Assembly (NCBI GenBank): GCA_964626565.1
Contig: CAZVFX010000082.1
Span: forward strand, 1 to 32,357
DNA: 32,357 nt
DNA from: CAZVFX01 sp964626565
Lineage (GTDB): Bacteria; Myxococcota_A; UBA9042; CAIXZC01
Reading direction: 5' to 3'
The number at the start of each line of letters is the position of its first letter. Position 1 is the stretch's first letter. Shown here one piece after another: positions 1 through 8,955 of this stretch. The notes beneath the pieces are model-generated. The model worked only from the letters and a program-made list of their open reading frames with translations, ran no database searches and was not told the DNA's origin. The translations under genes were made by a program, and so were the position numbers.

Positions 1-75
1 TCCCTAGCCGTTCCGGGGCAGAATGTCGCCCCCCGTCCCTAGCCGTTCCGGGGCAAAACCTGGCCCCCCGTCCCT
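1..75. repeat. GC-rich 35-bp tandem repeat, intergenic (2 full cores, 1 partial)
   Basis: The core GCCCCCCGTCCC starts at 28 and 63, exactly 35 bp apart. Bases 1-27 match the body of the unit that begins at 28, so a third unit is cut by the window edge. Each unit carries GCCCC and GGGGC as inverted ends, followed by an A-rich link. The array ends 16 bp before the stop codon of the metallophosphoesterase gene, in its 3' flank. The same core recurs inside two genes further on (3168-3296 and 24990-25034). The function is unknown. It could be a short mobile or palindromic repeat, and might also act at transcript ends. Confidence 0.75.
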
Positions 76-90
76 GTCTCTCTTCCCCTG

Positions 91-1287
91 TCAGGGCGCT
101 ATGGTTATTTCGACAATTTCGGATGGAGCGAAGAGGCGCATGCGGGGTCCCCAGGTGCCGGCTCCCGAGCTGACGTAGAGGAACGCGCTGCCGATCTCGT
201 ACAGGCCGTGGAGGAACCCGTGGTTGCCCATGGGGCTGAAAAGCTGGAAGGGGGGGATCTGCCCGCCATGGGTGTGGCCGGCGACGATAAGGTCAACTCC
301 CATCGCAGCCATCTCATCCACGCCCTCGGGCCGGTGAGTGAGCATTATGACGTAGTCATCGGGTGCAGTGCCGGCCAACGCCTTGTCGATGGCCTGCTCC
401 AGGTTGAGTCCGCTTTCGCGCAGGAAATGCCGATCGTCCACGGCAGAGACTACCAGTCCGGGGGCCAATTGCTGATTCGCCTGCCGAAGCAGCTTCACCC
501 CGCGCCGCCCCGCGTGCATGGTGCAAAATTCGATGCCCACGTAGTTCTCGTGGTTGCCGGTTGACATGAAGACGCCCAACCGCGGTGTCAGCCTTGCCAA
601 CTCCTCTGCCGCGTCGACAGCGGAAGGAGTATCGTCTTCAAACAGGTCCCCCGGGATCACCACCACATCGGGTTTCAGGCCGTTGACGATATCGACTATG
701 GTCGCCAGCTCCGCCCGGCCGATCAATCGGCCGATGTGGACGTCAGAGAACAGGGCGACCTTCACCGGCTGCTCGAGGGTGTTACCCGCCGGGGCCATGA
801 CCTCCACCTTGCGCACCGAAGGGTCAGAGAGCCCGCCCCAAAGCGCGGCCGCCACAGCCAACAGCGCCACCCCTGACAGTATCGCGGTGGGCATCCGGCC
901 CAGCGGGGCAAATGCGTGCTTGCGGAAAGTCGGAGCCGACGCCTCCTTCTTCACGCCACGCCACGCAAACAACCGTTGCAGCAGTCCAGCCAGATCCCCC
1001 AGGAAGTAGGTGCAGAAAGCAAGGGCCACCGTCCCGATCAGATAACTGCCGAATACAGTCAACGCGATTCCGAGGAATCCACCGGGCCAGACAAGACGGT
1101 CTAATAGAGCGCCGACGGGATACGAGAACGCCAGCGCCACGATTCCCCAGGTAATGAGGCGCCGCCGCCCCTTGCCGCCGCCGGCGACCCGGGCCAGTTT
1201 GGTGCCCACGTAGTAGTTCACCAGCACCCACAGGGTACCGGTGATGGAAATGAACATGAGGAACGATAACCAACGAGGGGGGGTCAT
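91..1287 (-). CDS. Membrane-anchored calcineurin-like metallophosphoesterase (YkuE/YaeI type)
   Basis: This 398-residue protein has an N-terminal membrane region of about four to five hydrophobic segments (residues ~5-165), followed by a complete metallophosphoesterase domain. The metal-site motifs are all present in order: SDVH, PGDLFED, TGNHE, LTHRP and GHTHGGQ. Members of this family hydrolyse phosphomono- or diesters; YkuE/YaeI-like proteins such as LpxG act at the membrane, sometimes on UDP-diacylglucosamine or related lipids. The substrate cannot be read from this sequence. The ATG at 1287 is chosen because GGGAGG sits about 10 bases upstream; a longer reading frame reaching 1461 would run through the neighbour's promoter and signal peptide. 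It is divergent from the phospholipase-like gene. Confidence 0.85.
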   Translation of the reverse strand: MTPPRWLSFLMFISITGTLWVLVNYYVGTKLARVAGGGKGRRRLITWGIVALAFSYPVGALLDRLVWPGGFLGIALTVFGSYLIGTVALAFCTYFLGDLAGLLQRLFAWRGVKKEASAPTFRKHAFAPLGRMPTAILSGVALLAVAAALWGGLSDPSVRKVEVMAPAGNTLEQPVKVALFSDVHIGRLIGRAELATIVDIVNGLKPDVVVIPGDLFEDDTPSAVDAAEELARLTPRLGVFMSTGNHENYVGIEFCTMHAGRRGVKLLRQANQQLAPGLVVSAVDDRHFLRESGLNLEQAIDKALAGTAPDDYVIMLTHRPEGVDEMAAMGVDLIVAGHTHGGQIPPFQLFSPMGNHGFLHGLYEIGSAFLYVSSGAGTWGPRMRLFAPSEIVEITIAP

Positions 1288-1347
1288 ACGAGCGGCCTCC
1301 CGGAGCAAACAACCTGAGCCTGCACTAGCATAACAACCGCACCCGCG

Positions 1348-1376
1348 TTGCTCAAGACAAGAACGCCGTGTATACT
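1348..1376 (+). promoter_or_regulatory. Sigma-70-like promoter for the phospholipase-like gene
   Basis: TTGCTC at 1348-1353 and TATACT at 1371-1376 are separated by 17 bp, the ideal spacing. Predicted transcription would start about 20 bases before the ATG at 1404, giving a very short leader. It lies in the 116-bp divergent gap. Confidence 0.6.
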
Positions 1377-1403
1377 CGCTGACGACGTCACCGGAGGATG
1401 CCC

Positions 1404-3485
1404 ATGCCGAGGATGGCGATTGCCCTGCTGCTGCTGTGCCTGACAGCCCCCCCGCTCGCATGGGCCTCCGGCCCGGGCGTACATCTTCTGGAGGCGGACC
1501 GCGTCCTGGATTCGCTGGCCGAAAGTGACCCCCAGTGGGCTGAGTTGGCAGAACTCCCCTTGGCTCGTTCCTACCTCCACTTCGGTGCGGTCTCCCCCGA
1601 CTTCGAAAAGGCCACCGAGACCATCCCCTTCGGTCACCAGCACGGACTGAGCTATTTTCTGTTGGAGAAGGCCAAGTTGGAAAAGCCGGAGTTCCGCTTG
1701 TTCGCCCTGGGCCATCTTTGCCACCAGGGCTCTGATGGCGCCATGGAGGCGCTTATCGTACCCGCGTTCTTCTCATCTGCCCCTATCGGACTCTACAGCT
1801 TGTTCGGTGAATACGCAGACGGACGCGCAGACAGCGAGGGGATCATCGAGAGCTTTGGCGACCTCGTCCTGGGCGACTGGCTCTCGCTCGTCGATATGTT
1901 GTTCGACTTCTGGTACGAGGATGACGAGGCCAAGCAACGCGCCAGCGAGCTGTTCTATTGGTATTGCGAAGCCGGGGCCGAACACTTCGCCATGTCCGTC
2001 GACTGCGACCTGGTCAAATCGGAACTGGAAGGGTTACTGGCCAAGGCCGACGGACTGGTGGGAATGATGTCCAGGGAGGAAGCGAAACAGTTCGTGCAGA
2101 TGCTCATCGACCAACCACTTGAGGAGCTGGTGAACCTGGCTACCAGCGGCATGCTGACATCCATGCTCTCGGGCCAGGTAGAACCGGGGCCGGAGTACGA
2201 CGCCGAGGTAGAGCGTTTCAAAAACAGCGTCTTCGTGGACCCGGAGTTTTGGAAGCTGTATGAGCAGTTGGAGATGCTGGGCCCCGCCTACGCTCTCGAT
2301 GCGCTGGAAGTGAAACCGCCGTCGGGAAGCTGGCCCATCTACGACGCCAACGCCATCCGTTGCGGCAACATCCAATCGATCATGAATTATGCCCCCCTCG
2401 AGACGCAGGTGATAGTTGGCTTGACGGTAGATCAGTTGGTGTATCTGGACAGCGAGGGTGAGCAGATCACCGAAGTCCTTCCGGGCGACGAAGCCCAGAC
2501 CTTCACAGCGCGCGTGCGTTTCTTCTCGGCGTTGCCGTTCGAGGGTACCGTCCGGGGGGCGGTGCGGAAGGACAGGCCGGGGTTCGACCAGCAAGGCGAC
2601 GAAATCCTGGGCGAGGCCGACATAATGGTGGCTATCGACCCCGTCCAATACGTCACTGAACCTCGCTCCGAACTCGAGATTTCGTTCGTGGCCGACTTCG
2701 ACGGCGCGCTGGGCTACTACGTGGAGTTATACGCTGACGACGCCAAGTTGCCCTGGTTCACTACCTCCTGGGATCGATTGTGGCTCATCGAGGAATTGGA
2801 TTTCCACCGGGAGATCTACAAATCCAATTTCGGCACTTATGGCCACTGGCCGCCTTCACTGCCGTTGGCAGAGCCCGACGAGACTCCTGCGGTATTGTTC
2901 GTGAAGGTGTCACTGGCTTTCGCCGGCGGCCCGGTGGAAGGGGTAACGGTCTCCGTGGCCGGCTCCGAGCCCCGCACCACCAAAGCCAATGGCCTGGCCG
3001 TGTTCGATGAGCTCCAACCGGGGGAGACCACCATCGAACTGAGTGCAAACGGCTACCTTACCCCCGGTCCCACCCAGGTTTTACTCCCGCCGCTGGAACA
3101 GACATTTGTGGAGCTGGCCCTCCTGGTTGATCCGGCTATCCGGCACGCCGATCCCTACCGCTCGGCCGCCCCCCGTCCCCCGGTTTCTGAGGCCCCCCGT
3201 CCCCCGGTTTTGGAGGTCCCCCGCAGCCCTGCTTCCCATGAGGACGTTACCGACGGTATAGTGGACAAATATGACGCCCCCCGTCCCCCGGTTTTGGACG
3301 TTGTTGAGGACTACGAGGGAGAGGCGGAGCCGGCCATCTCCGGAGGGGGGTCGGGCGGCTGTTCCCACGGCTCCGCGGCCGCTGTCCCCTGGCTCATCAC
3401 GTGTTTTCTTCTTGGCGCTATTCTCTCTGTGCGGAGCGTGGTTGCCGCGAGAGGGCGACAAAGGCGAGGCCGGCTAGAATCATAA
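1404..3485 (+). CDS. Secreted Zn-dependent phospholipase C-like protein with C-terminal sorting tail
   Basis: This protein has 693 residues. A signal peptide (residues ~1-20, ending LAWA) precedes a helical domain with the spaced motifs LHFGAVSPDF, GHQHGLSYF and FALGHLCHQGSD, which resemble bacterial zinc-dependent phospholipase C. A carboxypeptidase-regulatory-like beta domain follows (residues ~495-555, GGPVEGVTVSVAG). Then come a Pro-rich linker made of the GC-rich DNA repeat and a tail of Gly/Cys motif (GGSGGCSHG), a hydrophobic segment and an Arg-rich end. That tail resembles MYXO-CTERM sorting signals. GGAGG lies 6 bases before the ATG at 1404 but touches the ATG at 1398, so 1404 is preferred. 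The last 68 bp overlap the 3' end of the convergent MFS gene. The enzymatic role is inferred from weak motif similarity. Confidence 0.6.
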   Translation: MPRMAIALLLLCLTAPPLAWASGPGVHLLEADRVLDSLAESDPQWAELAELPLARSYLHFGAVSPDFEKATETIPFGHQHGLSYFLLEKAKLEKPEFRLFALGHLCHQGSDGAMEALIVPAFFSSAPIGLYSLFGEYADGRADSEGIIESFGDLVLGDWLSLVDMLFDFWYEDDEAKQRASELFYWYCEAGAEHFAMSVDCDLVKSELEGLLAKADGLVGMMSREEAKQFVQMLIDQPLEELVNLATSGMLTSMLSGQVEPGPEYDAEVERFKNSVFVDPEFWKLYEQLEMLGPAYALDALEVKPPSGSWPIYDANAIRCGNIQSIMNYAPLETQVIVGLTVDQLVYLDSEGEQITEVLPGDEAQTFTARVRFFSALPFEGTVRGAVRKDRPGFDQQGDEILGEADIMVAIDPVQYVTEPRSELEISFVADFDGALGYYVELYADDAKLPWFTTSWDRLWLIEELDFHREIYKSNFGTYGHWPPSLPLAEPDETPAVLFVKVSLAFAGGPVEGVTVSVAGSEPRTTKANGLAVFDELQPGETTIELSANGYLTPGPTQVLLPPLEQTFVELALLVDPAIRHADPYRSAAPRPPVSEAPRPPVLEVPRSPASHEDVTDGIVDKYDAPRPPVLDVVEDYEGEAEPAISGGGSGGCSHGSAAAVPWLITCFLLGAILSVRSVVAARGRQRRGRLES
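3168..3296 (+). repeat. GC-rich dispersed repeat inside a coding sequence (3 copies)
   Basis: Copies of GCCCCCCGTCCCCCGGTTT begin at 3168, 3192 and 3276. Two are identical over 21 bp and the first differs near its end; a degraded piece follows at about 3216. Spacings are 24 and 84 bp, both multiples of three, so each copy is read as the same peptide, APRPPV(L/S). They form the linker between the beta domain and the C-terminal sorting tail. The identical sequence recurs at 24990 in an unrelated gene on the other strand. Confidence 0.85.
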
Positions 3486-4644
3486 GCGAAGACACCGCGG
3501 TCATCATCAGCATCCCGGGTGCGTGCGAATCGGCGCGGTCCCGCATCATGCCGGCAAAGAAGGGACCGAGCAGCGACCCCAGATTCGAAAAAGTCAGCAG
3601 GATCCCGAAGGATGCGCCGAGTTTTTTGCCCGGGAACATCTCGGCCACCAGCGAGTAGATGGCGGTGGCCAGCCCCCCGGCGTGGAGGAACCCGAACATA
3701 AACAGCACCAGCGGGGGCGGGCCGATGCGCATTGCAAAAAGGAAATTGATGATGAGACCGGCAAGCGCGGTACCCAGCAGGATGCTCACGAACTCCCCCA
3801 GGTAGTCGGCAAGCCTGCCGATGAGAGGCGAGCCGGGCAAGACGCCGGCCATGAGGCACACCATGGCAAGGTCGGAAGCACCGAAATCGCCGTCCACTTC
3901 GGCCATGAAGGATGAGCCGAAAGTGAGCATGATGGAACCGGCGAAGCAAAACGCAGACCAGGAGATTATGAGCATCGCGAAGAGGAGGGTGCGTCTGGGG
4001 TGTTTGGCCAGGGCGGGTTGTTCGGCGCCGTCCTGCAGGCCGTAGGCTTCTCCCTGGCTGGCTTCCACCGGACGTTGCACCGTGCGCCTCCGCCAGAGTA
4101 GACCGTATGCGACGAGGGCGACCACCGTGGTGCAGCCGGTGGCCAGCACTACCCATTTCCATCCCCAGTCCCGGGCCCAACTCCGCACGAACAGGAAGTT
4201 GAGCAGCGTGACGGCAGGAAAGAGGGTGTGGAAGATGCCCATTGCCAGGCCCAGTTCCCGGCCCCGGAAGTAGCGACCGATGGCGGCGCCGGCGACCAGG
4301 TTTGTTACGAGTCCGCCCACACCCACGAGGAACCTGCCAGCGAGCATAATTTCGAACGGCGGAAGCGCGCACAACAGGGTTCCTGGCAGCATGATTCCCA
4401 AGCCCCACAGACCGGTGCGGCGAAGGTCTGCTCCGTCAAGATATCGCCCGAAGGGCATGGCCAGCACGATGGCAGCCACGTACACCGCGGACATGAGCAG
4501 ACCTTCCTGGGTGTGACTCATGTCCAAGGAGCCCGACACGCTCTCCATCATGGGTGGGAAGGACATCAGCAGGAGGACGTGGGAGCCGTAGGCGAATACC
4601 ACCGCGCCTAGAACGCCGTACCGGTATCTCCCGCTGGAGCTCAT
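3418..4644 (-). CDS. Major facilitator superfamily transporter
   Basis: This 408-residue protein has about 12 hydrophobic membrane segments in two halves separated by a charged central loop (residues ~185-215). The motif region FGRYLDGADLRRTG after the second segment matches the MFS cytoplasmic loop 2-3 signature, and RFLVGVGG fits the fourth helix. Such carriers move small solutes across the inner membrane by proton exchange; the substrate is unknown. The ATG at 4644 lies 28 bp after the atpC stop on the same strand, so it is probably transcribed with the ATP synthase operon. The upstream ribosome site is weak (GGCGAG). Its last 68 bp overlap, tail to tail, the end of the phospholipase-like gene. 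Confidence 0.85.
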   Translation of the reverse strand: MSSSGRYRYGVLGAVVFAYGSHVLLLMSFPPMMESVSGSLDMSHTQEGLLMSAVYVAAIVLAMPFGRYLDGADLRRTGLWGLGIMLPGTLLCALPPFEIMLAGRFLVGVGGLVTNLVAGAAIGRYFRGRELGLAMGIFHTLFPAVTLLNFLFVRSWARDWGWKWVVLATGCTTVVALVAYGLLWRRRTVQRPVEASQGEAYGLQDGAEQPALAKHPRRTLLFAMLIISWSAFCFAGSIMLTFGSSFMAEVDGDFGASDLAMVCLMAGVLPGSPLIGRLADYLGEFVSILLGTALAGLIINFLFAMRIGPPPLVLFMFGFLHAGGLATAIYSLVAEMFPGKKLGASFGILLTFSNLGSLLGPFFAGMMRDRADSHAPGMLMMTAVSSLMILAGLAFVALSRQPRSAQRE

Positions 4645-4672
4645 GGCTCGCCTGTCATGGATTGTTTGGAAC

Positions 4673-5080
4673 CTATTCGGCTGAACCCTTGCCGGCCGCC
4701 CTCAGTCTCGACAAAGCTCGCTGCAAGGCATACTCGGCCCGGGCGACGTCAACGTTGGTGCTGGCGTGCGCTTCGTGCAGACGCTTTCGCGCCCTGTCCA
4801 GCGCCTCTTTGGCCCGATCCTCATCGACTTCGTCGCCCTTTTCGCAAGTTTCCGTGAGCACGGTTACGACGTCGTCAAGCACCTCTACAAAGCCACGGTT
4901 GACGGCCATCACGACTTCACCGTCAGCCCCGGTATAGCGGAGTTTCCCAACGACCAGGGTAGACATAAGGGCAGTGTGCCCCGGAAGGATGCCCAGTTCG
5001 CCCAATTCGCCGGGAAGATTGACTGAGTCAACCTGTGCCGAGCATTTTTCGCCATCTGGCGTTACGATCTTCAGTTCCAT
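4673..5080 (-). CDS. atpC: F1Fo ATP synthase epsilon subunit
   Basis: This 135-residue protein has normal length for AtpC. The N-terminal beta-sandwich contains LPGELGELGILPGHT, the family hallmark, and the C-terminal ~45 residues form the Ala/Arg-rich helical hairpin that can brake the rotor in other bacteria. Epsilon joins gamma to the c-ring and regulates hydrolysis. It is the last gene of the ATP synthase operon and starts 4 bases after the atpD stop, which implies translational coupling. The only gene following closely on this strand is the MFS transporter. Confidence 0.97.
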   Translation of the reverse strand: MELKIVTPDGEKCSAQVDSVNLPGELGELGILPGHTALMSTLVVGKLRYTGADGEVVMAVNRGFVEVLDDVVTVLTETCEKGDEVDEDRAKEALDRARKRLHEAHASTNVDVARAEYALQRALSRLRAAGKGSAE

Positions 5081-5084
5081 AGGC

Positions 5085-6485
5085 CTACAACGATTTCGCC
5101 CTTTCGATAACTTCTTCTATGGTCCCGGCCATGTAGAACGCCTGCTCAGGCAGGTGGTCATGGTTGCCTTCGATGATCTCCTTGAAGGCTCTTACCGTGT
5201 CGCCCACTTTGACGAAAGCACCGGGGCGCCCGGTGAACTGTTCGGCAACGTGGAACGGCTGGGACAGGAACTTCTGAATTCTTCTGGCGCGGGCCACCGT
5301 GACCTTCTGGTCCTCCGACAGTTCCTCCATACCCAGGATCGCGATGATGTCTTGCAAATCCTTGTATTGCTGCAGCATCCGCTGCACTTCTCTGGCCACC
5401 TGGTAGTGCTCCTCGCCCACTACTGCGGGGTCGAGGATGCGGGAGGTGGAGTCCAGCGGGTCGACTGCGGGGTAGATACCCAACTCGGAAATCTGCCGGG
5501 AGAGCACCGTGGTCGCATCGAGGTGCGAAAAGGTGGTCGCCGGCGCGGGGTCGGTAAGGTCGTCCGCAGGAACGTAAATCGCCTGGACCGACGTAATGGA
5601 CCCTTGCTTGGTTGAAGTGATTCGCTCCTGCAGCTCCCCCAGGTCGGTGGACAAGGTGGGCTGGTAGCCAACTGCGGAGGGCATACGGCCCAGCAGTGCC
5701 GAAACCTCGGAACCCGCCTGAGTGAAGCGGAAGATGTTGTCAATGAAGAGCAACACGTCCTGGCCTTCCTTGTCCCGGAAGTGCTCCGCTGCGGTCAGCG
5801 CGGACAGGGCGACTCTGGATCTGGCGCCCGGCGGCTCGTTCATCTGGCCGTAGATAAGCGCGGTCTTGTCGAGCACGCCCGATTCCTTCATCTCCAGCCA
5901 CAGGTCGTTTCCTTCACGGGTGCGCTCACCGACGCCGCCGAACACCGAGACGCCGCCATGGTGAAGTGCGATGTTATGGATAAGCTCCATAATGACGACG
6001 GTCTTGCCCACTCCCGCGCCGCCGAAGAGGCCGACTTTGCCTCCCTTGGGATATGGGGCCAGCAGGTCCACCACCTTGATGCCGGTCTCAAACATGGAGA
6101 CATCGGTGGCCTGCTCCAGGAAAGATGGGGGCTCCCGGTGGATGGGGAGGAAATGCTCGGTCTCGATGGGAGCACCCTCGTCGACAGGCTTGCCGACAAC
6201 GTTGAGGATGCGGCCGAGGCAGGACTTGCCCACTGGCATCAGAATCGCCTGTCCCGTATTCTTCACTTCCATACCCCGCACCAGCCCGTCGCTAGTGTCC
6301 ATGGAAATGCAACGGACCGTGTTCTCTCCGATGTGCTGGGCAACCTCAAGCACGAGGTTCCACTCCGTATCGTCGATCCAGGGGTTTGAGACTTCCAGGG
6401 CCGTGTAAATTTCGGGCAGCTCGCCCTCAGCAAACACAACATCGACCACCGGGCCGATTACCTGGGAAACCTTGCCGTACTCCAT
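5085..6485 (-). CDS. atpD: F1Fo ATP synthase beta subunit (catalytic)
   Basis: This 466-residue protein has normal length. The Walker A loop is GGAGVGKT, the catalytic glutamate region reads GGVGERTREGNDL, and the Walker B strand is DVLLFIDNIFRF. These are the residues that bind and hydrolyse or make ATP at the alpha/beta interface of F1. The segment ALLGRMPSAVGYQPTL is typical of all beta subunits. Start at 6485 is supported by GAGGAAG just upstream. It is flanked by atpG and atpC in the standard order. Confidence 0.98.
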   Translation of the reverse strand: MEYGKVSQVIGPVVDVVFAEGELPEIYTALEVSNPWIDDTEWNLVLEVAQHIGENTVRCISMDTSDGLVRGMEVKNTGQAILMPVGKSCLGRILNVVGKPVDEGAPIETEHFLPIHREPPSFLEQATDVSMFETGIKVVDLLAPYPKGGKVGLFGGAGVGKTVVIMELIHNIALHHGGVSVFGGVGERTREGNDLWLEMKESGVLDKTALIYGQMNEPPGARSRVALSALTAAEHFRDKEGQDVLLFIDNIFRFTQAGSEVSALLGRMPSAVGYQPTLSTDLGELQERITSTKQGSITSVQAIYVPADDLTDPAPATTFSHLDATTVLSRQISELGIYPAVDPLDSTSRILDPAVVGEEHYQVAREVQRMLQQYKDLQDIIAILGMEELSEDQKVTVARARRIQKFLSQPFHVAEQFTGRPGAFVKVGDTVRAFKEIIEGNHDHLPEQAFYMAGTIEEVIERAKSL

Positions 6486-6524
6486 AGTCTTCCTCGCTCG
6501 CTTCGCTGTCCGTGTCCGTCGTCG

Positions 6525-7391
6525 CTAACTGAGCGCCTCCGCACCGCCAACGATGTCCATCAACTCCGTCGTAATCGACTCTTGCCGGGCCTTGTTGTAA
6601 ATCAGTGTAAGGCGCTTGATAAGGTCGTCCGCATTATTGGTTGCATTATCCATCGCGGTCATCCTCGCTCCCATTTCCGACGCCACCGACTCCAACATAG
6701 CCTGGTAGAGTTGGATGCTCACGTACATGGGGAAAAGACGATCGAGAATGGTGGTTCGATCCGGTTCAAAAACGTGCTCTACCGCGGGCCCGGCCTCGGC
6801 TACCGGCAACCCTGCGTTCAGCGGCAGAACCTGCTTCACCTCAACCTTCTGCACCGCGGCGGATTTGAACCAGTTGAAAATCACGTAGAGGGCGTCGAGT
6901 GAGCCGTCGAGGTAGTCTGCGGACAGCTCGTTGCCAATTCGGGAAATGGTCTCAAAGGAAATATCGGCGAACATATCCTTGTAGAACCGCCCCACTTCAC
7001 GATCTCGGCGGGTGAGGTACTCGTGGGCTTTCTTGCCGATCACCGCGAGTTTCATTTCTTCCAGGTCTGGGCCCTGCTCGGCAAAGAACTGCTCCGTCGC
7101 CCGGCACACGTTGAGATTGAACGCGCCGCACAGTCCCCGGTCCGAAGAATAGACCAGCACCTGGGCCCGTTTTACTTCCCGGGTGGCCAGGAGTGGGTGT
7201 GCTTCCGCCCCCAGCCGCTGCGCCAGGTGCCCGATGACATTGCCCAGGCTCTCGGCATACGCGCGCTGGGCCAGGGCTGCTTCCTGAGCCTTTCGTAGCT
7301 TGGCGGCAGCCACCAACTTCATGGCGCGGGTCAACTGCTGCGTCCCTTGGACACCCACGATTCGCTTGCGTATCGCTTTCAGATTAGCCAT
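6525..7391 (-). CDS. atpG: F1Fo ATP synthase gamma subunit (central stalk)
   Basis: This 288-residue protein matches the family length. The N-terminal helix (IRKRIVGVQGTQQLTRAMKL) and the C-terminal helix (LTLIYNKARQESITTELMDI) form the antiparallel coiled coil that rotates inside the alpha/beta ring. The motif SDRGLCGAFN is diagnostic. AGGAG lies about 7 bases before the ATG at 7391. It stands 12 bases after atpA and 39 bases before atpD. Confidence 0.98.
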   Translation of the reverse strand: MANLKAIRKRIVGVQGTQQLTRAMKLVAAAKLRKAQEAALAQRAYAESLGNVIGHLAQRLGAEAHPLLATREVKRAQVLVYSSDRGLCGAFNLNVCRATEQFFAEQGPDLEEMKLAVIGKKAHEYLTRRDREVGRFYKDMFADISFETISRIGNELSADYLDGSLDALYVIFNWFKSAAVQKVEVKQVLPLNAGLPVAEAGPAVEHVFEPDRTTILDRLFPMYVSIQLYQAMLESVASEMGARMTAMDNATNNADDLIKRLTLIYNKARQESITTELMDIVGGAEALS

Positions 7392-7403
7392 CAGGGCTCC
7401 TGC

Positions 7404-8918
7404 CTAGGGCGCAAACGTCCGCTTGAATTCGTTAATCGCCGCGCTCAAGGCGCCGGAGAGTTCTTCATCCAGTTTCTTCTTGGTCACGATATCCTTGAGC
7501 AATTCCGGGTGCTGCGCCTCGAGAAAGTCAAAGTACTCAGCCTGGAAACGCCTGATCGATTCGGCCGGCAGGTCGAGCAGGAAGTCCTGGTCGTCAGTGC
7601 CGGCGAAGAGGATCGCCACCTGCTTTTCAATGGGCAGCGGCTCGTACTGGGCCTGCTTGAGCAGCTCCAACAGCCGCTCACCACGGCCGATCTGCCGCTG
7701 AGTCGCGGGGTCAAGGTCGGACCCGAACTGGGCGAACACCGCCAACTCACGGTACTGCGCAAGGTCGAGCCGCAACGAGCCGGCCACCTGCTTCATCGCC
7801 TTGATCTGAGCGTTTCCACCAACTCGAGAGACCGAGATACCCGCGTTGACCGCAGGCCTGATTCCTTTGTAGAACAAGTCGGTTTCAAGGAATATCTGGC
7901 CGTCGGTAATTGAGATGACGTTGGTCGGGATGTAGGCCGAAACGTCCCCAGCCTGGGTCTCGATGATCGGCAAGGCGGTAAGAGAGCCGCCTCCCAGTGC
8001 GTCGCTCATCTTGGCAGCACGCTCCAACAGACGCGAATGCAGATAGAACACGTCCCCGGGGAAAGCTTCCCGGCCGGGCGGCCGTCTCAGCAGCAGCGAA
8101 ACCTGGCGATAGGCCACCGCGTGCTTGCTCAGGTCGTCGTAGATAACCACTGCATGCTTGCCGCTGTCCCGATAGTACTCTCCCATAGTGCAGCCGGTGT
8201 AGGGAGCCAGGAACTGCATGGGGCCCAACTCCGACGCACCCGCCAGCACCACGGTGGTGTAAGCCATGGCGCCGTGCTTGTTGAGGCGGTCCACCACCTG
8301 CGCAACCGTGGACTGCTTCTGGCCCACAGCAACGTAGATACAGTGCACATCAGTGTTCTTCTGGTTGATGATGGTGTCCACCGCGATGGCCGTTTTGCCC
8401 GTGCCTCGGTCGCCAATGATGAGCTCCCGCTGGCCTCGGCCGATGGGAGTCATCGAGTCAACGGAAGTGAGGCCCGTCTGGAGGGGCTCCTTCACAGGCT
8501 GGCGAGCGACGATCCCGGGGGCCTTCAGTTCGACCCGGCGGTGAGTCTCCGTCTTGATCTCGCCCAGGCCGTCCACCGGTTCACCCAGCGCGTTCACAAC
8601 CCTTCCGAGCAGCGCGTCGCCAACGGGCACCTCAACGATTCGTCCGGTGCGCTTGACCGTGTCGCCTTCCTTGATCCTGGTGGCTTCACCCAGCAGCGCG
8701 ACCCCGATGTTGTCTTCTTCGAGGTTGAGTACCATCCCCTTGACGCTGTGGGGGAATTCCAGGAGCTCCCCGGCCATGCACTTGTCCAGGCCGTGGACCC
8801 GGGCGATACCGTCTCCGGTTGCCAGCACGGTGCCTACCTCGGAGGTATCCACCGTCTTGACGGCATCTTCCATCTGCTCTTTGATGATTCTACTAATTTC
8901 CGCAATGTTTACGCCCAT
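7404..8918 (-). CDS. atpA: F1Fo ATP synthase alpha subunit
   Basis: This 504-residue protein is the regulatory, non-catalytic nucleotide-binding subunit of F1. The Walker A loop is GDRGTGKTAI. The adenine and subunit-contact region contains the strongly conserved SLLLRRPPGREAFPGDVFYLHSR and the arginine-finger stretch ISVSRVGGNAQ. The start is set at the ATG at 8918 (MGVNIAEISRI), preceded by a G-run ribosome site; a GTG 18 bases upstream would also keep the frame but has a badly spaced Shine-Dalgarno. Gene order and close spacing place it in the atp operon. Confidence 0.98.
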   Translation of the reverse strand: MGVNIAEISRIIKEQMEDAVKTVDTSEVGTVLATGDGIARVHGLDKCMAGELLEFPHSVKGMVLNLEEDNIGVALLGEATRIKEGDTVKRTGRIVEVPVGDALLGRVVNALGEPVDGLGEIKTETHRRVELKAPGIVARQPVKEPLQTGLTSVDSMTPIGRGQRELIIGDRGTGKTAIAVDTIINQKNTDVHCIYVAVGQKQSTVAQVVDRLNKHGAMAYTTVVLAGASELGPMQFLAPYTGCTMGEYYRDSGKHAVVIYDDLSKHAVAYRQVSLLLRRPPGREAFPGDVFYLHSRLLERAAKMSDALGGGSLTALPIIETQAGDVSAYIPTNVISITDGQIFLETDLFYKGIRPAVNAGISVSRVGGNAQIKAMKQVAGSLRLDLAQYRELAVFAQFGSDLDPATQRQIGRGERLLELLKQAQYEPLPIEKQVAILFAGTDDQDFLLDLPAESIRRFQAEYFDFLEAQHPELLKDIVTKKKLDEELSGALSAAINEFKRTFAP

Positions 8919-8955
8919 GCAAAACCCCCGACACACTCCAGGTGTTCATAATCAC

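Noticed and set aside
1..75. Possible CRISPR array
   Set aside because: The 35-bp units are directly adjacent with no unique spacers, there are only two to three, and no cas gene is nearby.
3311..4408. A 365-codon open frame on the minus strand
   Set aside because: It overlaps the MFS gene in another frame. It is rich in Arg, Gly and Pro, lacks membrane segments and has no recognisable domain.
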